From assembly GCA_905339275.1 (NCBI GenBank), contig CAJPFK010000038.1, positions 1-64,000 of the forward strand: 64,000 bases of DNA, given 5' to 3'. This document shows positions 36,447 to 46,340 of this stretch, in pieces. The position numbers and the translations under genes were made by a program. Source of the DNA: Methylophilaceae bacterium (GTDB lineage Bacteria > Pseudomonadota > Gammaproteobacteria > Burkholderiales > Methylophilaceae). Every line of letters begins with the position of its first letter. Positions within the stretch are counted from its first letter, which is position 1. Under the pieces are notes generated by a model. That model was not told the DNA's origin, made no database searches, and was given only the letters and a program-made list of their open reading frames with translations.

Positions 36447-39146
36447 ATGAACGCCAAACAGCCTGCCGACACTCATCACTGGCATGCCATCAGCGCAGAA
36501 CAAGCGCTTGAACTCCTGGACAGCCGCGCCGGCGGCCTGAGCTTGAGCGAATCCGGGGCCCGTCTCGCCCGTTTCGGCGAAAACAGGCTGCCCGAGCCTG
36601 AGCGCCGCAGTCCCTGGCTCAGCTTCCTGCTGCAGTTCCACAACCCGCTGATCTATGCCCTGCTCGCGGCAGGCATGATGACTTTCCTGCTCGAGGACTA
36701 TATCGACACAGGGGTGATCTTCGGCGTGGTGCTGATTAATGCACTGATCGGCTTTGTGCAGGAAGGCAAGGCGGAAAAAGCGCTGGATGCGGTCCGTTCG
36801 ATGCTGGCGAGTCGCGCAACCGTGCTGCGCAATGGCGAGCGCCATGAAATTGATGCCCATGAACTCGTGCCGGGCGATATCGTGCTGCTGGAATCCGGCA
36901 ACAAGGTACCGGCAGACCTGCGTCTGATACGGGTAAAAAATTTGCAGGTAATTGAAGCCGCATTGACCGGCGAATCAATGCCGGTGGAAAAAAGCATTGC
37001 AGGAGTAAGTGCCAACGCTGGCATCGGAGACCGGCTCTCCATGGCCTACTCCGGTACACAGATCGCTTTCGGCCAAGCGCGCGGTGTCGTTGTCGCCACA
37101 GGCCCGCATACGGAAATCGGCCGCATCGGCAAGCTGGTCGGCGAGATCGGCACGCTATCCACACCGCTCACGCGCCGGCTCGACCAGTTTGCACGCCGCA
37201 TCACAGGCTTCATTCTTGCTATCTGCGTGCCGACCTTCCTCTATGGCTACTATGTCGCAGGCATGGACAGCCTCGACATCTTTCTCGCAGTGGTCGGTCT
37301 TGCAGTTGCCGCCATTCCCGAAGGATTGCCTGCCATCGTCAGCATCGTGCTGGCTATCGGTACGCGCGTCATGGCCAGAAACAATGCGATTGTGAGACGC
37401 CTGCCTGCCGTCGAAACCCTGGGTTCCGTGACCGTCATCTGCACGGACAAGACCGGCACGCTTACACGCAATGAAATGTCCGCGGTGCGTCTCATGCTTC
37501 CAGCCCGTGAGCTTGGCATAAGCGGTACCGGCTACACGCCGACCGGCGGATTCCATCTGGGAGAAACCGCTATCGACGCCGCCGAGGATGAAGCATTGCA
37601 GGCCTTCGCCCACTGCGCCCTGCTGTGCAACGACGCGCAGATCAAGCACGATGAGGAAGCCGAATGGCAACTGATCGGCGACCCGACCGAAGGAGCGCTA
37701 TTGACGCTGGCCCTCAAAGCCACGCTTGACCCTCTTGACATGGCCAGGCAGTTTCCGCGGATCGATGATATTCCATTCGAATCAGAGCACCGCTTCATGG
37801 CAACGCTGCATCATGATCACCAGGGCAAGGCTTTCCTGCTGATGAAAGGCGCGCCGGAGCGCGTGCTCGACCTGTGCATCAAGGAAGCCGGCGGCAATAC
37901 GCTGGATCACGCGGCCTGGAGAACGCGCATGGAAACGGCGGCAAATGCAGGCGAGCGCGTGCTGGCTCTCGCCCGCTGTGAAATGCCGGCGGGGACGTTG
38001 GCGCTGAACATCAGCGACATCACGCCCCGTTTCGAGCTGCTCGGGATGGTCGGCATCATCGACCCGCCGCGCGAAGAGGCAATGGCTGCCGTCACCGAAT
38101 GCCAACGCGCAGGCATCCGGGTGAAAATGATTACCGGCGACCACGCGACAACTGCCGCCGCCATCGGCCACCGGCTTGGATTATCGACAGCGCAGCCACT
38201 GAGCGGTGAAGAGATTGCGGCACTGGACGATGCCGCGCTCAGGAAAATCGCACTGGAAACCGACGTCATCGCGCGCGCCAGCCCGGAACACAAACTGCGG
38301 CTGATTGCAGCGTTACAAGCCGAAGGCCATTTGGTCGCGATGACAGGCGACGGCGTCAACGACGCACCGGCACTGAAAGCCGCGGACATTGGCGTCGCCA
38401 TGGGGCGCAAAGGAACCGATGCGGCCAAGGAAGCTTCCGACCTCGTGCTTACCGACGACAACTTCTCGACCATTGCCCATGCCGTGCGCGAAGGCCGGGT
38501 CGTTTTTGACAACATCAAAAAATCGCTGCTGTTCATATTGCCCACCAACGGCGGCGAAGCCGGCGTGATCCTGTTGGCCGTATTTGGCGGCCTGGCCCTG
38601 CCGGTCACGGCAGGCCAGATTCTCTGGGTCAACATGGTCACGACCATTACCCTGGCCCTTGCGCTGGCCTTCGAGCCTGCCGAGGCCAACATCATGCAGC
38701 AGCCTCCCCGCTCGCCAGGACAGCCGCTCATGACAGGCGCCCTGATTACCAGGATCGTCTATGTCAGCCTACTGATGATTGCCGTCACCTTTACCGTCTT
38801 CGAGTGGGAACTAGCGCGCGGCAATTCCATCGAGACGGCACGCACCGCCGCCGTCAACATGCTGGTCGCCGGGGAACTGCTCTACCTCTTCAATGTGCGG
38901 CACTTCACTGCATCCGCGTTCAACCTTGAAATCCTGACCGGCAACAGGACAGCACTGAGCGTGAGCCTGCTGCTTATCGCACTACAACTGTTATTCACCT
39001 ATGCATCGCCCATGCAGCAGCTCTTCCAGAGCACGCCGCTCGATGCTTTATCCTGGCTGGTCATTCTGGGGCTTGCCGTATTGAAGTTCCTCGCTGTCGA
39101 AGCGGAAAAATCCGTTTGGCGGGTGTTCAACGTCAAGCGGATGTGA
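36447..39146 (+). CDS. Ca2+/cation-transporting P-type ATPase (P2 class)
   Basis: The 899-residue product follows the SERCA/PMR1-like layout: N-terminal cation-ATPase domain, TGES (174-177), PEGLPA in helix 4 (291-296), DKTGT phosphorylation site (334-338), KGAPE nucleotide site, MITGDHATTA, TGDGVNDAPALK and a six-helix C-terminal domain. PEGLPA rather than CPC excludes heavy-metal ATPases; Ca2+ or Mn2+ is the likely ion but cannot be fixed from sequence. The AAGAGG ribosome site directly abuts the ATG. It follows an FNR-controlled cytochrome gene. Confidence 0.92.
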   Translation: MNAKQPADTHHWHAISAEQALELLDSRAGGLSLSESGARLARFGENRLPEPERRSPWLSFLLQFHNPLIYALLAAGMMTFLLEDYIDTGVIFGVVLINALIGFVQEGKAEKALDAVRSMLASRATVLRNGERHEIDAHELVPGDIVLLESGNKVPADLRLIRVKNLQVIEAALTGESMPVEKSIAGVSANAGIGDRLSMAYSGTQIAFGQARGVVVATGPHTEIGRIGKLVGEIGTLSTPLTRRLDQFARRITGFILAICVPTFLYGYYVAGMDSLDIFLAVVGLAVAAIPEGLPAIVSIVLAIGTRVMARNNAIVRRLPAVETLGSVTVICTDKTGTLTRNEMSAVRLMLPARELGISGTGYTPTGGFHLGETAIDAAEDEALQAFAHCALLCNDAQIKHDEEAEWQLIGDPTEGALLTLALKATLDPLDMARQFPRIDDIPFESEHRFMATLHHDHQGKAFLLMKGAPERVLDLCIKEAGGNTLDHAAWRTRMETAANAGERVLALARCEMPAGTLALNISDITPRFELLGMVGIIDPPREEAMAAVTECQRAGIRVKMITGDHATTAAAIGHRLGLSTAQPLSGEEIAALDDAALRKIALETDVIARASPEHKLRLIAALQAEGHLVAMTGDGVNDAPALKAADIGVAMGRKGTDAAKEASDLVLTDDNFSTIAHAVREGRVVFDNIKKSLLFILPTNGGEAGVILLAVFGGLALPVTAGQILWVNMVTTITLALALAFEPAEANIMQQPPRSPGQPLMTGALITRIVYVSLLMIAVTFTVFEWELARGNSIETARTAAVNMLVAGELLYLFNVRHFTASAFNLEILTGNRTALSVSLLLIALQLLFTYASPMQQLFQSTPLDALSWLVILGLAVLKFLAVEAEKSVWRVFNVKRM

Positions 39147-39248
39147 GCGTGAAGCTCATCGCACCAGCTTTAAGGCACGCGCCATCTGAGCTGTATGATT
39201 GATGCTCAATAACCCTCAATCAAGCCGAAACTTGTCGATGCCGTTCCG

Positions 39249-41567
39249 CTAAACTGCCGGGCTTTTGCTCCACTCACGGTTGAGCTCGGCCACAAGCGGA
39301 GCATCCTGCGCGCTTGGCATAGGCCGGCCGTAGAGATAGCCCTGGACTTCCCTGCATCCTTCCTCGCGGATACGGTCGAGCTGGGCCTGCGTTTCGACGC
39401 CTTCGGCGACGGTAGTCACGCCCAGCCGCTTGCCGAGATCGGCAATGGCCTTGACCACGGCGGCGCAATCAGGCCGTTCCGCGGCATCCTTCACGAAAGA
39501 GCCATCGATCTTGATTTTATCGAAAGTGAAGGCACGCAAATGGGCAAGGGAAGAATAACCGGTTCCGAAGTCGTCAAGCGCAACACGCACGCCCATGTCG
39601 CGCAATTGGCGCAGATCGCTTATGCCGTTGGCCTCATCGCTCAACAGGGCGGTTTCCGTCACTTCGACTTCGAGCCGGTCCGGAGACAGGCCGGAAGAGG
39701 TCAGCGCCGAAAGCACTATCTGGGCAAGCGTCCCCTTGCCGAGCTGGTTAGCCGAGATATTGACGGCGACGCGCTCCCCATCCTCCCATCCGGCTGCGTC
39801 GCGGCAGGCGCGATTGAGCACGAACAGGCCCAACTGGTCGATCAGGCTGCTTTGCTCGGCAACGGGAATGAATTCGCCGGGGGAAACCCATCCGCGTTTC
39901 GGATGATACCAGCGCACCAGTGCCTCGCGAGCAGTCACCTTGCCGGTTTCGATATCGACAATCGGCTGGTAGAAGACAAAGAGATTGTCCCGGTTCTCGA
40001 GGGCGGCGCGGAGTTTCACTTCGAGACGCACACGCTCCTGGATGCGGTGCTCCATTTCCGCCGAGAACATCCTGAAGGTGCATTTCCCGGCTGCCTTGGC
40101 GGCGTAAAGGGCGATATCAGCGCGCGACAGCAGGGTTTCGCCGTTATCGCCATGCATGGGAGCAAGCACAATACCGATGGAGGCACCGATCTGGACCTGG
40201 GTGTCATAGCCGAGAAGAAAAGGGGTTGAAAGCGCATCCAGCAGGGTCTCCGAGAGCGCTTCTGCCTGTTCCGTATCGGTCTGTTCCAGCAGGACCGCGA
40301 ATTCGTCGCCACCGATCCGTCCGATGATTTTGCACCTGCCGTTGCATGTGGCGCGCAGCCGGTCGGCTACCTGCCTGAGCAAGGCATCGCCAATGCGGTG
40401 CCCCCGCGAATCGTTCACAAGCTTGAAACCGTCAAGGTCGATAAACAGCAACCCGACCCGATTGCCCGGCTGAGCAAGGCTCGCTTCCAGTTGCTCATGA
40501 AAGGTAGTGCGATTGGCAAACCCTGTCAGGGTGTCATAGTGGGCGAGCTGGCGAATCCGGCTCTCGGATTCCGCCTCCTTGGTGACGATGGCCCAGGTGA
40601 GCATGGGACCGATATAACTACCGTCATCGCCTGTCACCGCCGACACTTTCAGGTCGATCACCTCTGGCCCGAGCCTGATACGGGCGTTATGAGGCAGATT
40701 GGCGGGATCGGCCAGCAGGCGCCGCTGATGTTCCGGGTGCTTGTGGAAAACGTCGATGGATGTACCCACCAGGTCGCCGGACTTGATCGGCAACAAGTGT
40801 TCAATGCTGTCGATCAGGTGCCTGGAAGTATCGTTGGCATAATTGATATTGAAAGTGGCCGGATCGACGGTCATCACGGCAACCGGCATGTCGTCGATCA
40901 TGTGCAGCAGCCGTTTTTGCTCCTGTTCCCTGCGGCGCGACTCGGCCTGCGAGTTCACCATGCGGGCAAAGTCCCGGCTCTGGATCAGGATGACGATCAC
41001 CGCGGCGGTTATGACGAGCAGGACATTGATCGCCATTGCCGTGAATGTTGGCACTCCTCTCGAAGCAAAAAAGACAACAAAGGAGGGACAGACGACAGCG
41101 GCGACAATCAACGCGGCCGAGCGCAGGTGGATCAGGCAGAACATGGTGCCGATCATGGATATCGTCAGGAAGAAGGCAATATGGCTTTGCGCATAGGCAT
41201 TGCCATAAGGGAACAGCGCAAACGCCCATGCCGTGAAAACAATGCAGAGCAGCGCAGCCACGTAGTTTGTGCGCTTGAGCTCACTGACAGCCCGCTCATT
41301 GCTCAGGATCGCACCTCGCGCGCGCCACCAGACAAAAAGGCGAGCCACGCAGATGATGCTCAACAGCAGCGCCACATGGACGGTCAGCCAAAGCGGAGCC
41401 ATGTCGATGAAAGTGGCGGTCAACACCCAGCTATTGGCCACCAGGATGAAATACAGCAAGGGAATCATCCGTGACAGTGCAATGCACCTGGCCTGGAGCA
41501 AATCCGGATTGTCAACCGGCACGGCCATGTATCCAGCGATTCGCTCGAACATGCTTTTCACTACCAC
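39249..41567 (-). CDS. Membrane GGDEF-EAL protein with PAS domain
   Basis: The 772-residue product has about six hydrophobic segments in residues 35-195, a PAS-like domain (about 215-330), a GGDEF domain with intact GGDEF at 419-423, and an EAL domain with EALVRW (548-553), VTETALLSD, DDFGTGYSSL and AEGVE. Both catalytic motifs look complete, so it may make or degrade cyclic di-GMP. The GTG at 41567 has a GGAG site 7 nt upstream; an ATG five codons in is an alternative. Together with the HD-GYP regulator at 13.5 kb it makes two c-di-GMP proteins in the window. Confidence 0.92.
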   Translation of the reverse strand: MVVKSMFERIAGYMAVPVDNPDLLQARCIALSRMIPLLYFILVANSWVLTATFIDMAPLWLTVHVALLLSIICVARLFVWWRARGAILSNERAVSELKRTNYVAALLCIVFTAWAFALFPYGNAYAQSHIAFFLTISMIGTMFCLIHLRSAALIVAAVVCPSFVVFFASRGVPTFTAMAINVLLVITAAVIVILIQSRDFARMVNSQAESRRREQEQKRLLHMIDDMPVAVMTVDPATFNINYANDTSRHLIDSIEHLLPIKSGDLVGTSIDVFHKHPEHQRRLLADPANLPHNARIRLGPEVIDLKVSAVTGDDGSYIGPMLTWAIVTKEAESESRIRQLAHYDTLTGFANRTTFHEQLEASLAQPGNRVGLLFIDLDGFKLVNDSRGHRIGDALLRQVADRLRATCNGRCKIIGRIGGDEFAVLLEQTDTEQAEALSETLLDALSTPFLLGYDTQVQIGASIGIVLAPMHGDNGETLLSRADIALYAAKAAGKCTFRMFSAEMEHRIQERVRLEVKLRAALENRDNLFVFYQPIVDIETGKVTAREALVRWYHPKRGWVSPGEFIPVAEQSSLIDQLGLFVLNRACRDAAGWEDGERVAVNISANQLGKGTLAQIVLSALTSSGLSPDRLEVEVTETALLSDEANGISDLRQLRDMGVRVALDDFGTGYSSLAHLRAFTFDKIKIDGSFVKDAAERPDCAAVVKAIADLGKRLGVTTVAEGVETQAQLDRIREEGCREVQGYLYGRPMPSAQDAPLVAELNREWSKSPAV

Positions 41568-42024
41568 TCACTTTCTCCCCGGAATAAACCTGTGGCTATC
41601 TCCCCTGCAATGATCATCACAGGTAGCGCAACGCATCGCCGGTTGTCTTCAACCCTCGCCAAGCCATGCCTTCCGAAATACCCAGGTACGATTGAAGGCC
41701 AGCAGGGCAATCGCCATGCGGCGCATGGCGAAACCGCTTCATTCCTAACTGTCCATTAATTCCGGCAACGCCGATATCAGGGTCTGGCAACCCCGGAATT
41801 GACGTTTGCCCCCTAAGGCTATTAACGAAAACAGGAACTAAAACTTTAATGGCAATCTGCAAAAATATGCAAATGAATATAAAAATCAGGCACCTCCCGC
41901 GCCGGCAGAAATCTCCAGCCGCGTGTGAGGAACTGGTCTAATGAAACATGCGGGAAGTCGCAGTTGACTACCTGCAAAGATGGAGGATGCCGCAGGGCCA
42001 ATCGCGGGTTGGTCAAGACGCAGG
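41568..42024. other. Intergenic stretch without a supported gene
   Basis: About 460 nt between the GGDEF-EAL gene and the tRNA-Ser region. A minus-strand open frame of 81 codons (41617-41862) has no ribosome site and no recognisable domain. I see no promoter pair, repeat or RNA that I can support apart from the terminator next to it. Confidence 0.5.
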
Positions 42025-42047
42025 GAAAAGCCCTTCACTTCAGGGCT
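42025..42047 (-). terminator. Probable terminator of tRNA-Ser
   Basis: On the minus strand AGCCCT-GAAGTGA-AGGGCT is followed by TTTTCCC, 19 nt beyond the tRNA 3' end. Confidence 0.6.
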
Positions 42048-42065
42048 GGGAAAGCCGGATGGAAC

Positions 42066-42155
42066 TGGCGGAGAGGGAGGGATTCGAACCCTCGATACGC
42101 TTGCACGTATGCCTGATTTCGAGTCAGGTACATTCAACCACTCTGCCACCTCTCC
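42066..42155 (-). tRNA. tRNA-Ser(CGA)
   Basis: A 90-nt class II tRNA with encoded CCA. The acceptor stem is GGAGAGG, the anticodon arm CCTGA-CTCGAAA-TCAGG gives anticodon CGA, a long variable arm (CATACGTGCAAGCGTATCG) is typical of serine tRNAs, and the T-arm has GGTTCGAATCC. Confidence 0.96.
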
Positions 42156-42239
42156 GTGGGGCGCTATTCTAGCATCATAGCCGGATTAAGCCCATATTTG
42201 CGGCTGGACAAATCTGCCAAACTTGTTGAAACTTAGGCC

Positions 42240-43652
42240 ATGTGCCGGTTATTCCTCCTGTTTGCAATACTGGGCTTGAGCGCTTGCCAGAAGCCTCCCA
42301 AGCCATTACCCGACCCCAGGACCAGCAAGGAGCTGGTGGTAGTGACGCACAACGGCCCGAATACTTATTACGTCGACGGCAACAACCAGTTCGCCGGTCT
42401 GGAATACGATCTTGCCACGCTCTTTGCCAGGGAGCTCGGCGAGGATTACACCGTCAAGTTCGTGATCGCCGATAACATCACACAGGTCATCCCTACCCTG
42501 CTCAAGGGCAAGGCGCACATTGCGGCAGCCGATCTCAGCATCACGCACTTGCGCCAGCATCTGGTACAGTTTGCCGTACCGTATCAGGGCGTGCAGCAGC
42601 ACGTGGTGTTCAATACGGAAATCAACAAGGCGCCGAAAAAAATAGAAGACCTGATCGGCAAGCAAATTGCGGTACCGGCTGGCACAAGCTATGCGGAGCG
42701 GCTGGCTGAATTGGCGCAGAGCCAACCCGAACTGAAATGGCAGGCTTTGCAAAGCGCCAGCGCGGACGAACTGATGGAACAGGTTGCCGAGGGCTTGCTG
42801 GATTACACGATTTCCGACAGCCATCTGGTCGCCATGCTGCGAAACTTCTATCCGAACCTCGGTATAGGCCTGGCGCTGGGCAATGAGGAAAAAATCGCCT
42901 GGGCCTTCCCGAAAACCGGCGATCGCTGGCTGTATGACCAGGCAAACCTGTTTTTTGCGCGCATTCAGAAAGACGGCACGCTACGCAACCTGATAGATCG
43001 CTATTACGGGCATTCAAAACGCCTGGATACCGTCGATGTCACCACATTCCTCAAACGCACGCGTACCCTGCTGCCGCTTTACATAGACCTGTTCAAGCAG
43101 GCCCAGGAATTGACCGGGCTCGACTGGCGCCTGCTTGCCGCCATCAGTTATCGCGAATCGCACTGGGATAAACTCAACACCTCGCCCACCAATGTTCGCG
43201 GACTCATGATGCTGACGGAATCCACTGCCGATCTGCTCGGCGTAACCGACCGGCTTGACCCCAGGCAGAGCATACTGGGTGGCGCCCGCTATATCGTCAT
43301 GCTCAAGGATACAATTCCGAAACGTGTGCCGGAACCGGACAGAACATGGATGGCGCTCGCTGCCTATAATATCGGCTATGCCCATCTGGAAGACGCGCGC
43401 GTTCTGGCGCAACGCATGAAACTCAATCCCGACAGCTGGGCTGACGTCAAGAAAGTGCTGCCCCTGTTGAACAAGGTAGAGTACTACTCGACGCTTAAAT
43501 ACGGCTTTGCCAGAGGCGGAGCGCCTGTCGTCTTCGTAGAGTCGATACGCACGTATCACAGGATACTGGAAAAATATGAGCCGCCTCATAGCCCGGTATT
43601 GCCCAGCTTCAATCTGGCCAAGGCTTTCACGCAGGCAAATCTGGTTCAATAG
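42240..43652 (+). CDS. mltF: Membrane-bound lytic murein transglycosylase MltF-like
   Basis: A 470-residue outer-membrane lipoprotein: the signal peptide ends in the lipobox LSAC (Cys16). Residues about 30-260 form a periplasmic solute-binding (SBP_bac_3) domain, and about 285-430 a lytic transglycosylase domain with catalytic Glu in SYRESHWD, the NVRGLMMLT and AAYNIGYAHLEDA motifs. It cleaves peptidoglycan glycan strands to 1,6-anhydromuropeptides. The length matches MltF. The ribosome site is weak. Confidence 0.94.
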   Translation: MCRLFLLFAILGLSACQKPPKPLPDPRTSKELVVVTHNGPNTYYVDGNNQFAGLEYDLATLFARELGEDYTVKFVIADNITQVIPTLLKGKAHIAAADLSITHLRQHLVQFAVPYQGVQQHVVFNTEINKAPKKIEDLIGKQIAVPAGTSYAERLAELAQSQPELKWQALQSASADELMEQVAEGLLDYTISDSHLVAMLRNFYPNLGIGLALGNEEKIAWAFPKTGDRWLYDQANLFFARIQKDGTLRNLIDRYYGHSKRLDTVDVTTFLKRTRTLLPLYIDLFKQAQELTGLDWRLLAAISYRESHWDKLNTSPTNVRGLMMLTESTADLLGVTDRLDPRQSILGGARYIVMLKDTIPKRVPEPDRTWMALAAYNIGYAHLEDARVLAQRMKLNPDSWADVKKVLPLLNKVEYYSTLKYGFARGGAPVVFVESIRTYHRILEKYEPPHSPVLPSFNLAKAFTQANLVQ

Positions 43653-43702
43653 CGGGGATAGCGCGCGACCGGAACGCTTAACGATATGACGAATGGATTC
43701 CA

Positions 43703-45403
43703 ATGGATCACAACATCACACTGATTACCACGATTGCGGCTGGCTTTGGCCTCGCCCTGGTATTGGGATTCGTTGCTGAGCGCATCAGGCTGCCGGCCCT
43801 GATCGGCTACCTGCTGGCAGGCATTGTCCTCGGGCCATCCACTCCCGGCTTTGTCGCAGATATCGGCATCGCTTCACAATTATCGGAAATTGGCGTCATG
43901 CTGCTGATGTTCGGCGTCGGGCTGCATTTTTCCCTTGAGGATTTACTTTCAGTTAAACGGATTGCGCTACCGGGCGCAGTCGTACAGATGACGCTGGCAA
44001 CATTGCTCGGGATGGGCGTCGCCTGGTGGTGGGGCTGGAGCCTGGGTGAAGGCCTGATTTTCGGGTTGGCGCTCTCCTGCGCCAGCACGGTAGTTTTACT
44101 CAAGGCGCTTGAGTCGCGCGGAATTCTGGATACGATGAATGGCCGGATTGCCGTGGGATGGCTGGTAGTGGAAGACCTCGCCACCGTTCTGGTTCTGGTC
44201 ATGATGCCGCCGCTTGCGGGCATGCTGGGCGGCAACGCCGCATCCGTTTCATCAACTGCCCCGCTCTGGCAGACCATCGGCATCACCATCCTGCAGGTCT
44301 CCGCCTTTATCGCGCTGATGCTGGTTGCCGGCCGCCGCCTGATACCATGGATGCTGTGGCACATTGCGCGCACCGGCTCCAGGGAGCTCTTCACGCTTGC
44401 CGTGATTGTTGCCGCAATCGGTATTGCCTATGGTGCGGCAACGCTCTTCAGCGTGTCTTTCGCGCTGGGCGCCTTCTTTGCCGGCATGGTCATGCGGGAA
44501 TCCGAATTCAGCCACCGCGCCGCCGAGGAATCGCTGCCGTTGCGCGATGCATTCGCAGTGCTCTTCTTTGTCGCAGTAGGCATGCTGTTCAATCCTGCAA
44601 TATTGATAGAACAGCCGCTGCGCGTGCTCGCCGTCGTTGCCATTATCATCGTCGGCAAGTCGATTGCGGCCATGGCATTGGTGATTGCCTTCCGTTACCC
44701 GCTCAATACGGCGCTTACCGTTGCTGCCAGCCTTGCCCAGATCGGCGAATTCTCATTCATCCTGGCCGGGCTGGGGTTGTCGCTGGGCATATTGCCAAGC
44801 GAAGGACTGAATCTGGTGCTCGCAGGCGCATTGGCTTCGATTGCGCTCAACCCGCTGGTCTTTGCCTCCATTGCCCCGGTCAGCAATTGGCTTCTCAACC
44901 GCTCGGCAACGGCATGGCGGCTCAATAGCCGTGTCGATCCCTATGCCGAGCTGCCGATGAGCACGGAACGCAAATATCTCGAGGGGCAAGTCGTACTGGT
45001 GGGTTACGGCAGGGTTGGCCGCCGCATCGCCTCGGCCTTGTCCGAACGCGGCATCCCCTATGTCGTCGCTGAGCAGAATCGCGAGCAGGTCGAAAACCTG
45101 CGCAATCTGGGCATCGCCGCAGTCAGTGGGGATGCCAGCGATCCTGCGGTATTGGTCCAGGCGCACATCGCCAATGCCGCCATGCTCGTCATCGCCACAC
45201 CTGACCCTATCAACGTGCGGCAAATGGCGGATATTGCACGCACGCTTAATCCGGGCATTGAGATTGTACTGCGCACCCATAGCGAAGATGAGTCCCAGCT
45301 TTTGCGCAAGGATGATATCGGCATCGTATTCTATGGTGAGGAAGAGCTCGCCAAAGGCATGACGAGCCACGTGCTGGAGCGATTCAAACCGCAAGCCGCC
45401 TGA
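43703..45403 (+). CDS. ybaL: YbaL-like monovalent cation:proton antiporter (CPA2/Kef type)
   Basis: The 566-residue product has about twelve membrane helices of the Na+/H+ exchanger fold (RLPALIGYLLAGIVLGPSTPGF, GLALSCASTVVLLKAL, SFALGAFFAGMVM) and a C-terminal RCK/TrkA-N domain (VVLVGYGRVGRRIASAL, Rossmann GxGxxG) at about 425-545. Length and order match YbaL; KefB and KefC are somewhat longer and usually have a partner quinone reductase, not seen here. It probably exports K+ or Na+ in exchange for protons. Confidence 0.9.
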   Translation: MDHNITLITTIAAGFGLALVLGFVAERIRLPALIGYLLAGIVLGPSTPGFVADIGIASQLSEIGVMLLMFGVGLHFSLEDLLSVKRIALPGAVVQMTLATLLGMGVAWWWGWSLGEGLIFGLALSCASTVVLLKALESRGILDTMNGRIAVGWLVVEDLATVLVLVMMPPLAGMLGGNAASVSSTAPLWQTIGITILQVSAFIALMLVAGRRLIPWMLWHIARTGSRELFTLAVIVAAIGIAYGAATLFSVSFALGAFFAGMVMRESEFSHRAAEESLPLRDAFAVLFFVAVGMLFNPAILIEQPLRVLAVVAIIIVGKSIAAMALVIAFRYPLNTALTVAASLAQIGEFSFILAGLGLSLGILPSEGLNLVLAGALASIALNPLVFASIAPVSNWLLNRSATAWRLNSRVDPYAELPMSTERKYLEGQVVLVGYGRVGRRIASALSERGIPYVVAEQNREQVENLRNLGIAAVSGDASDPAVLVQAHIANAAMLVIATPDPINVRQMADIARTLNPGIEIVLRTHSEDESQLLRKDDIGIVFYGEEELAKGMTSHVLERFKPQAA

Positions 45404-46318
45404 TTACGACGTGCCCGGATTTTCCTGGGCTTTGGCGCGCGGATCCCTGACGATCAGCGTATCGCAAGGGAGCCAGTCCAGCAGGCGCGCCGCTGCGCTG
45501 CCCAGCAGAATACTCATCAGACCGCTGCGGCCATGGGTGCCCATCACGACCAGATCCACGCCATGCGTCCTGATGTAATGCGTCAATGCCGTTTCCAGGG
45601 CACCGTCTTCCGCGACGAATTTCAGCCGGCGGCGCATATCGGCCGTCAGATCACACGCATCGAGAAAGCTTTCATACTCAGGGTACACGATGTGCTCGGC
45701 CGGCCGGCTACCGGCGCTTTCATCCATTGAGCCGGACAGCGGCGTATTGTGGACATGGTAGAGAACCAGTTCGTTATCCGGGAAAAATCGTATTGCTGCA
45801 TGCAAGGCATGACGCGATGAATCGGAAAAATCCGTAGCGACCAGAATCCGTCGATATGCACCATGCGGGCGGGTGCGAACTACAAGCAACGGCAGGGAAA
45901 CCATGCGTGCCAGTTTTTCGACGGTCGAGCCGGGCAGGAAGCGGCCAAAAGTCTCACTACGCGCCATACCCGTCACAATCAGGCCGCAATTGTCTTTCAC
46001 GGCGGTTTCCCTGATCGAAATTGCCACATCCCCCTGGGCAATGCGCGCACTCAAGCGCACTGGCAGCCCGGCAATATCCTGCTGAAGCTGCCGTTGGGCA
46101 ATCTGCAGGTTGTTCTCTTCATTGCCATACGCCCATGTCAGGGCCATATCCGGCGCCTGCGAGAATTCCAGTATGTTCAGCGCCACCAGGTCGGCGTGCC
46201 ATTGGCCGGCAAGCTGCACGGCGCGATCGAGCGCACGGTCGCAACGTGCGCTGAGATCGGTGGCGAGCAACAACCGCGCCGGCACTGGCATGCCCTCTGC
46301 CCATGACGGAATATTCAT
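45404..46318 (-). CDS. Tandem universal stress protein (UspA-type, two domains)
   Basis: The product is 304 residues with two UspA domains. The first is RLLLATDLSARCDRAL ... GMARSETFGRFLPGS; the second begins RRILVATDFSDSSRHAL and carries a good ATP-binding motif GTHGRSGLMSILLGSAA. I chose the ATG at 46318 with a GAAGG site; a GTG at 46348 that overlaps the preceding stop codon is an alternative. It follows a second two-domain Usp gene. In other bacteria such pairs respond to energy or oxygen stress. Confidence 0.88.
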   Translation of the reverse strand: MNIPSWAEGMPVPARLLLATDLSARCDRALDRAVQLAGQWHADLVALNILEFSQAPDMALTWAYGNEENNLQIAQRQLQQDIAGLPVRLSARIAQGDVAISIRETAVKDNCGLIVTGMARSETFGRFLPGSTVEKLARMVSLPLLVVRTRPHGAYRRILVATDFSDSSRHALHAAIRFFPDNELVLYHVHNTPLSGSMDESAGSRPAEHIVYPEYESFLDACDLTADMRRRLKFVAEDGALETALTHYIRTHGVDLVVMGTHGRSGLMSILLGSAAARLLDWLPCDTLIVRDPRAKAQENPGTS

Positions 46319-46340
46319 GACGCCTTCATCCCGAACTTTA

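Noticed and set aside
41617-41862. 81-codon minus-strand frame in the gap before tRNA-Ser
   Set aside because: No ribosome site, no domain and no conserved context. It could be a decayed gene end but cannot be supported.
42025-42155. Possible integration site at tRNA-Ser
   Set aside because: No integrase, no repeat of the tRNA 3' end within the window, and ordinary housekeeping genes on both sides.
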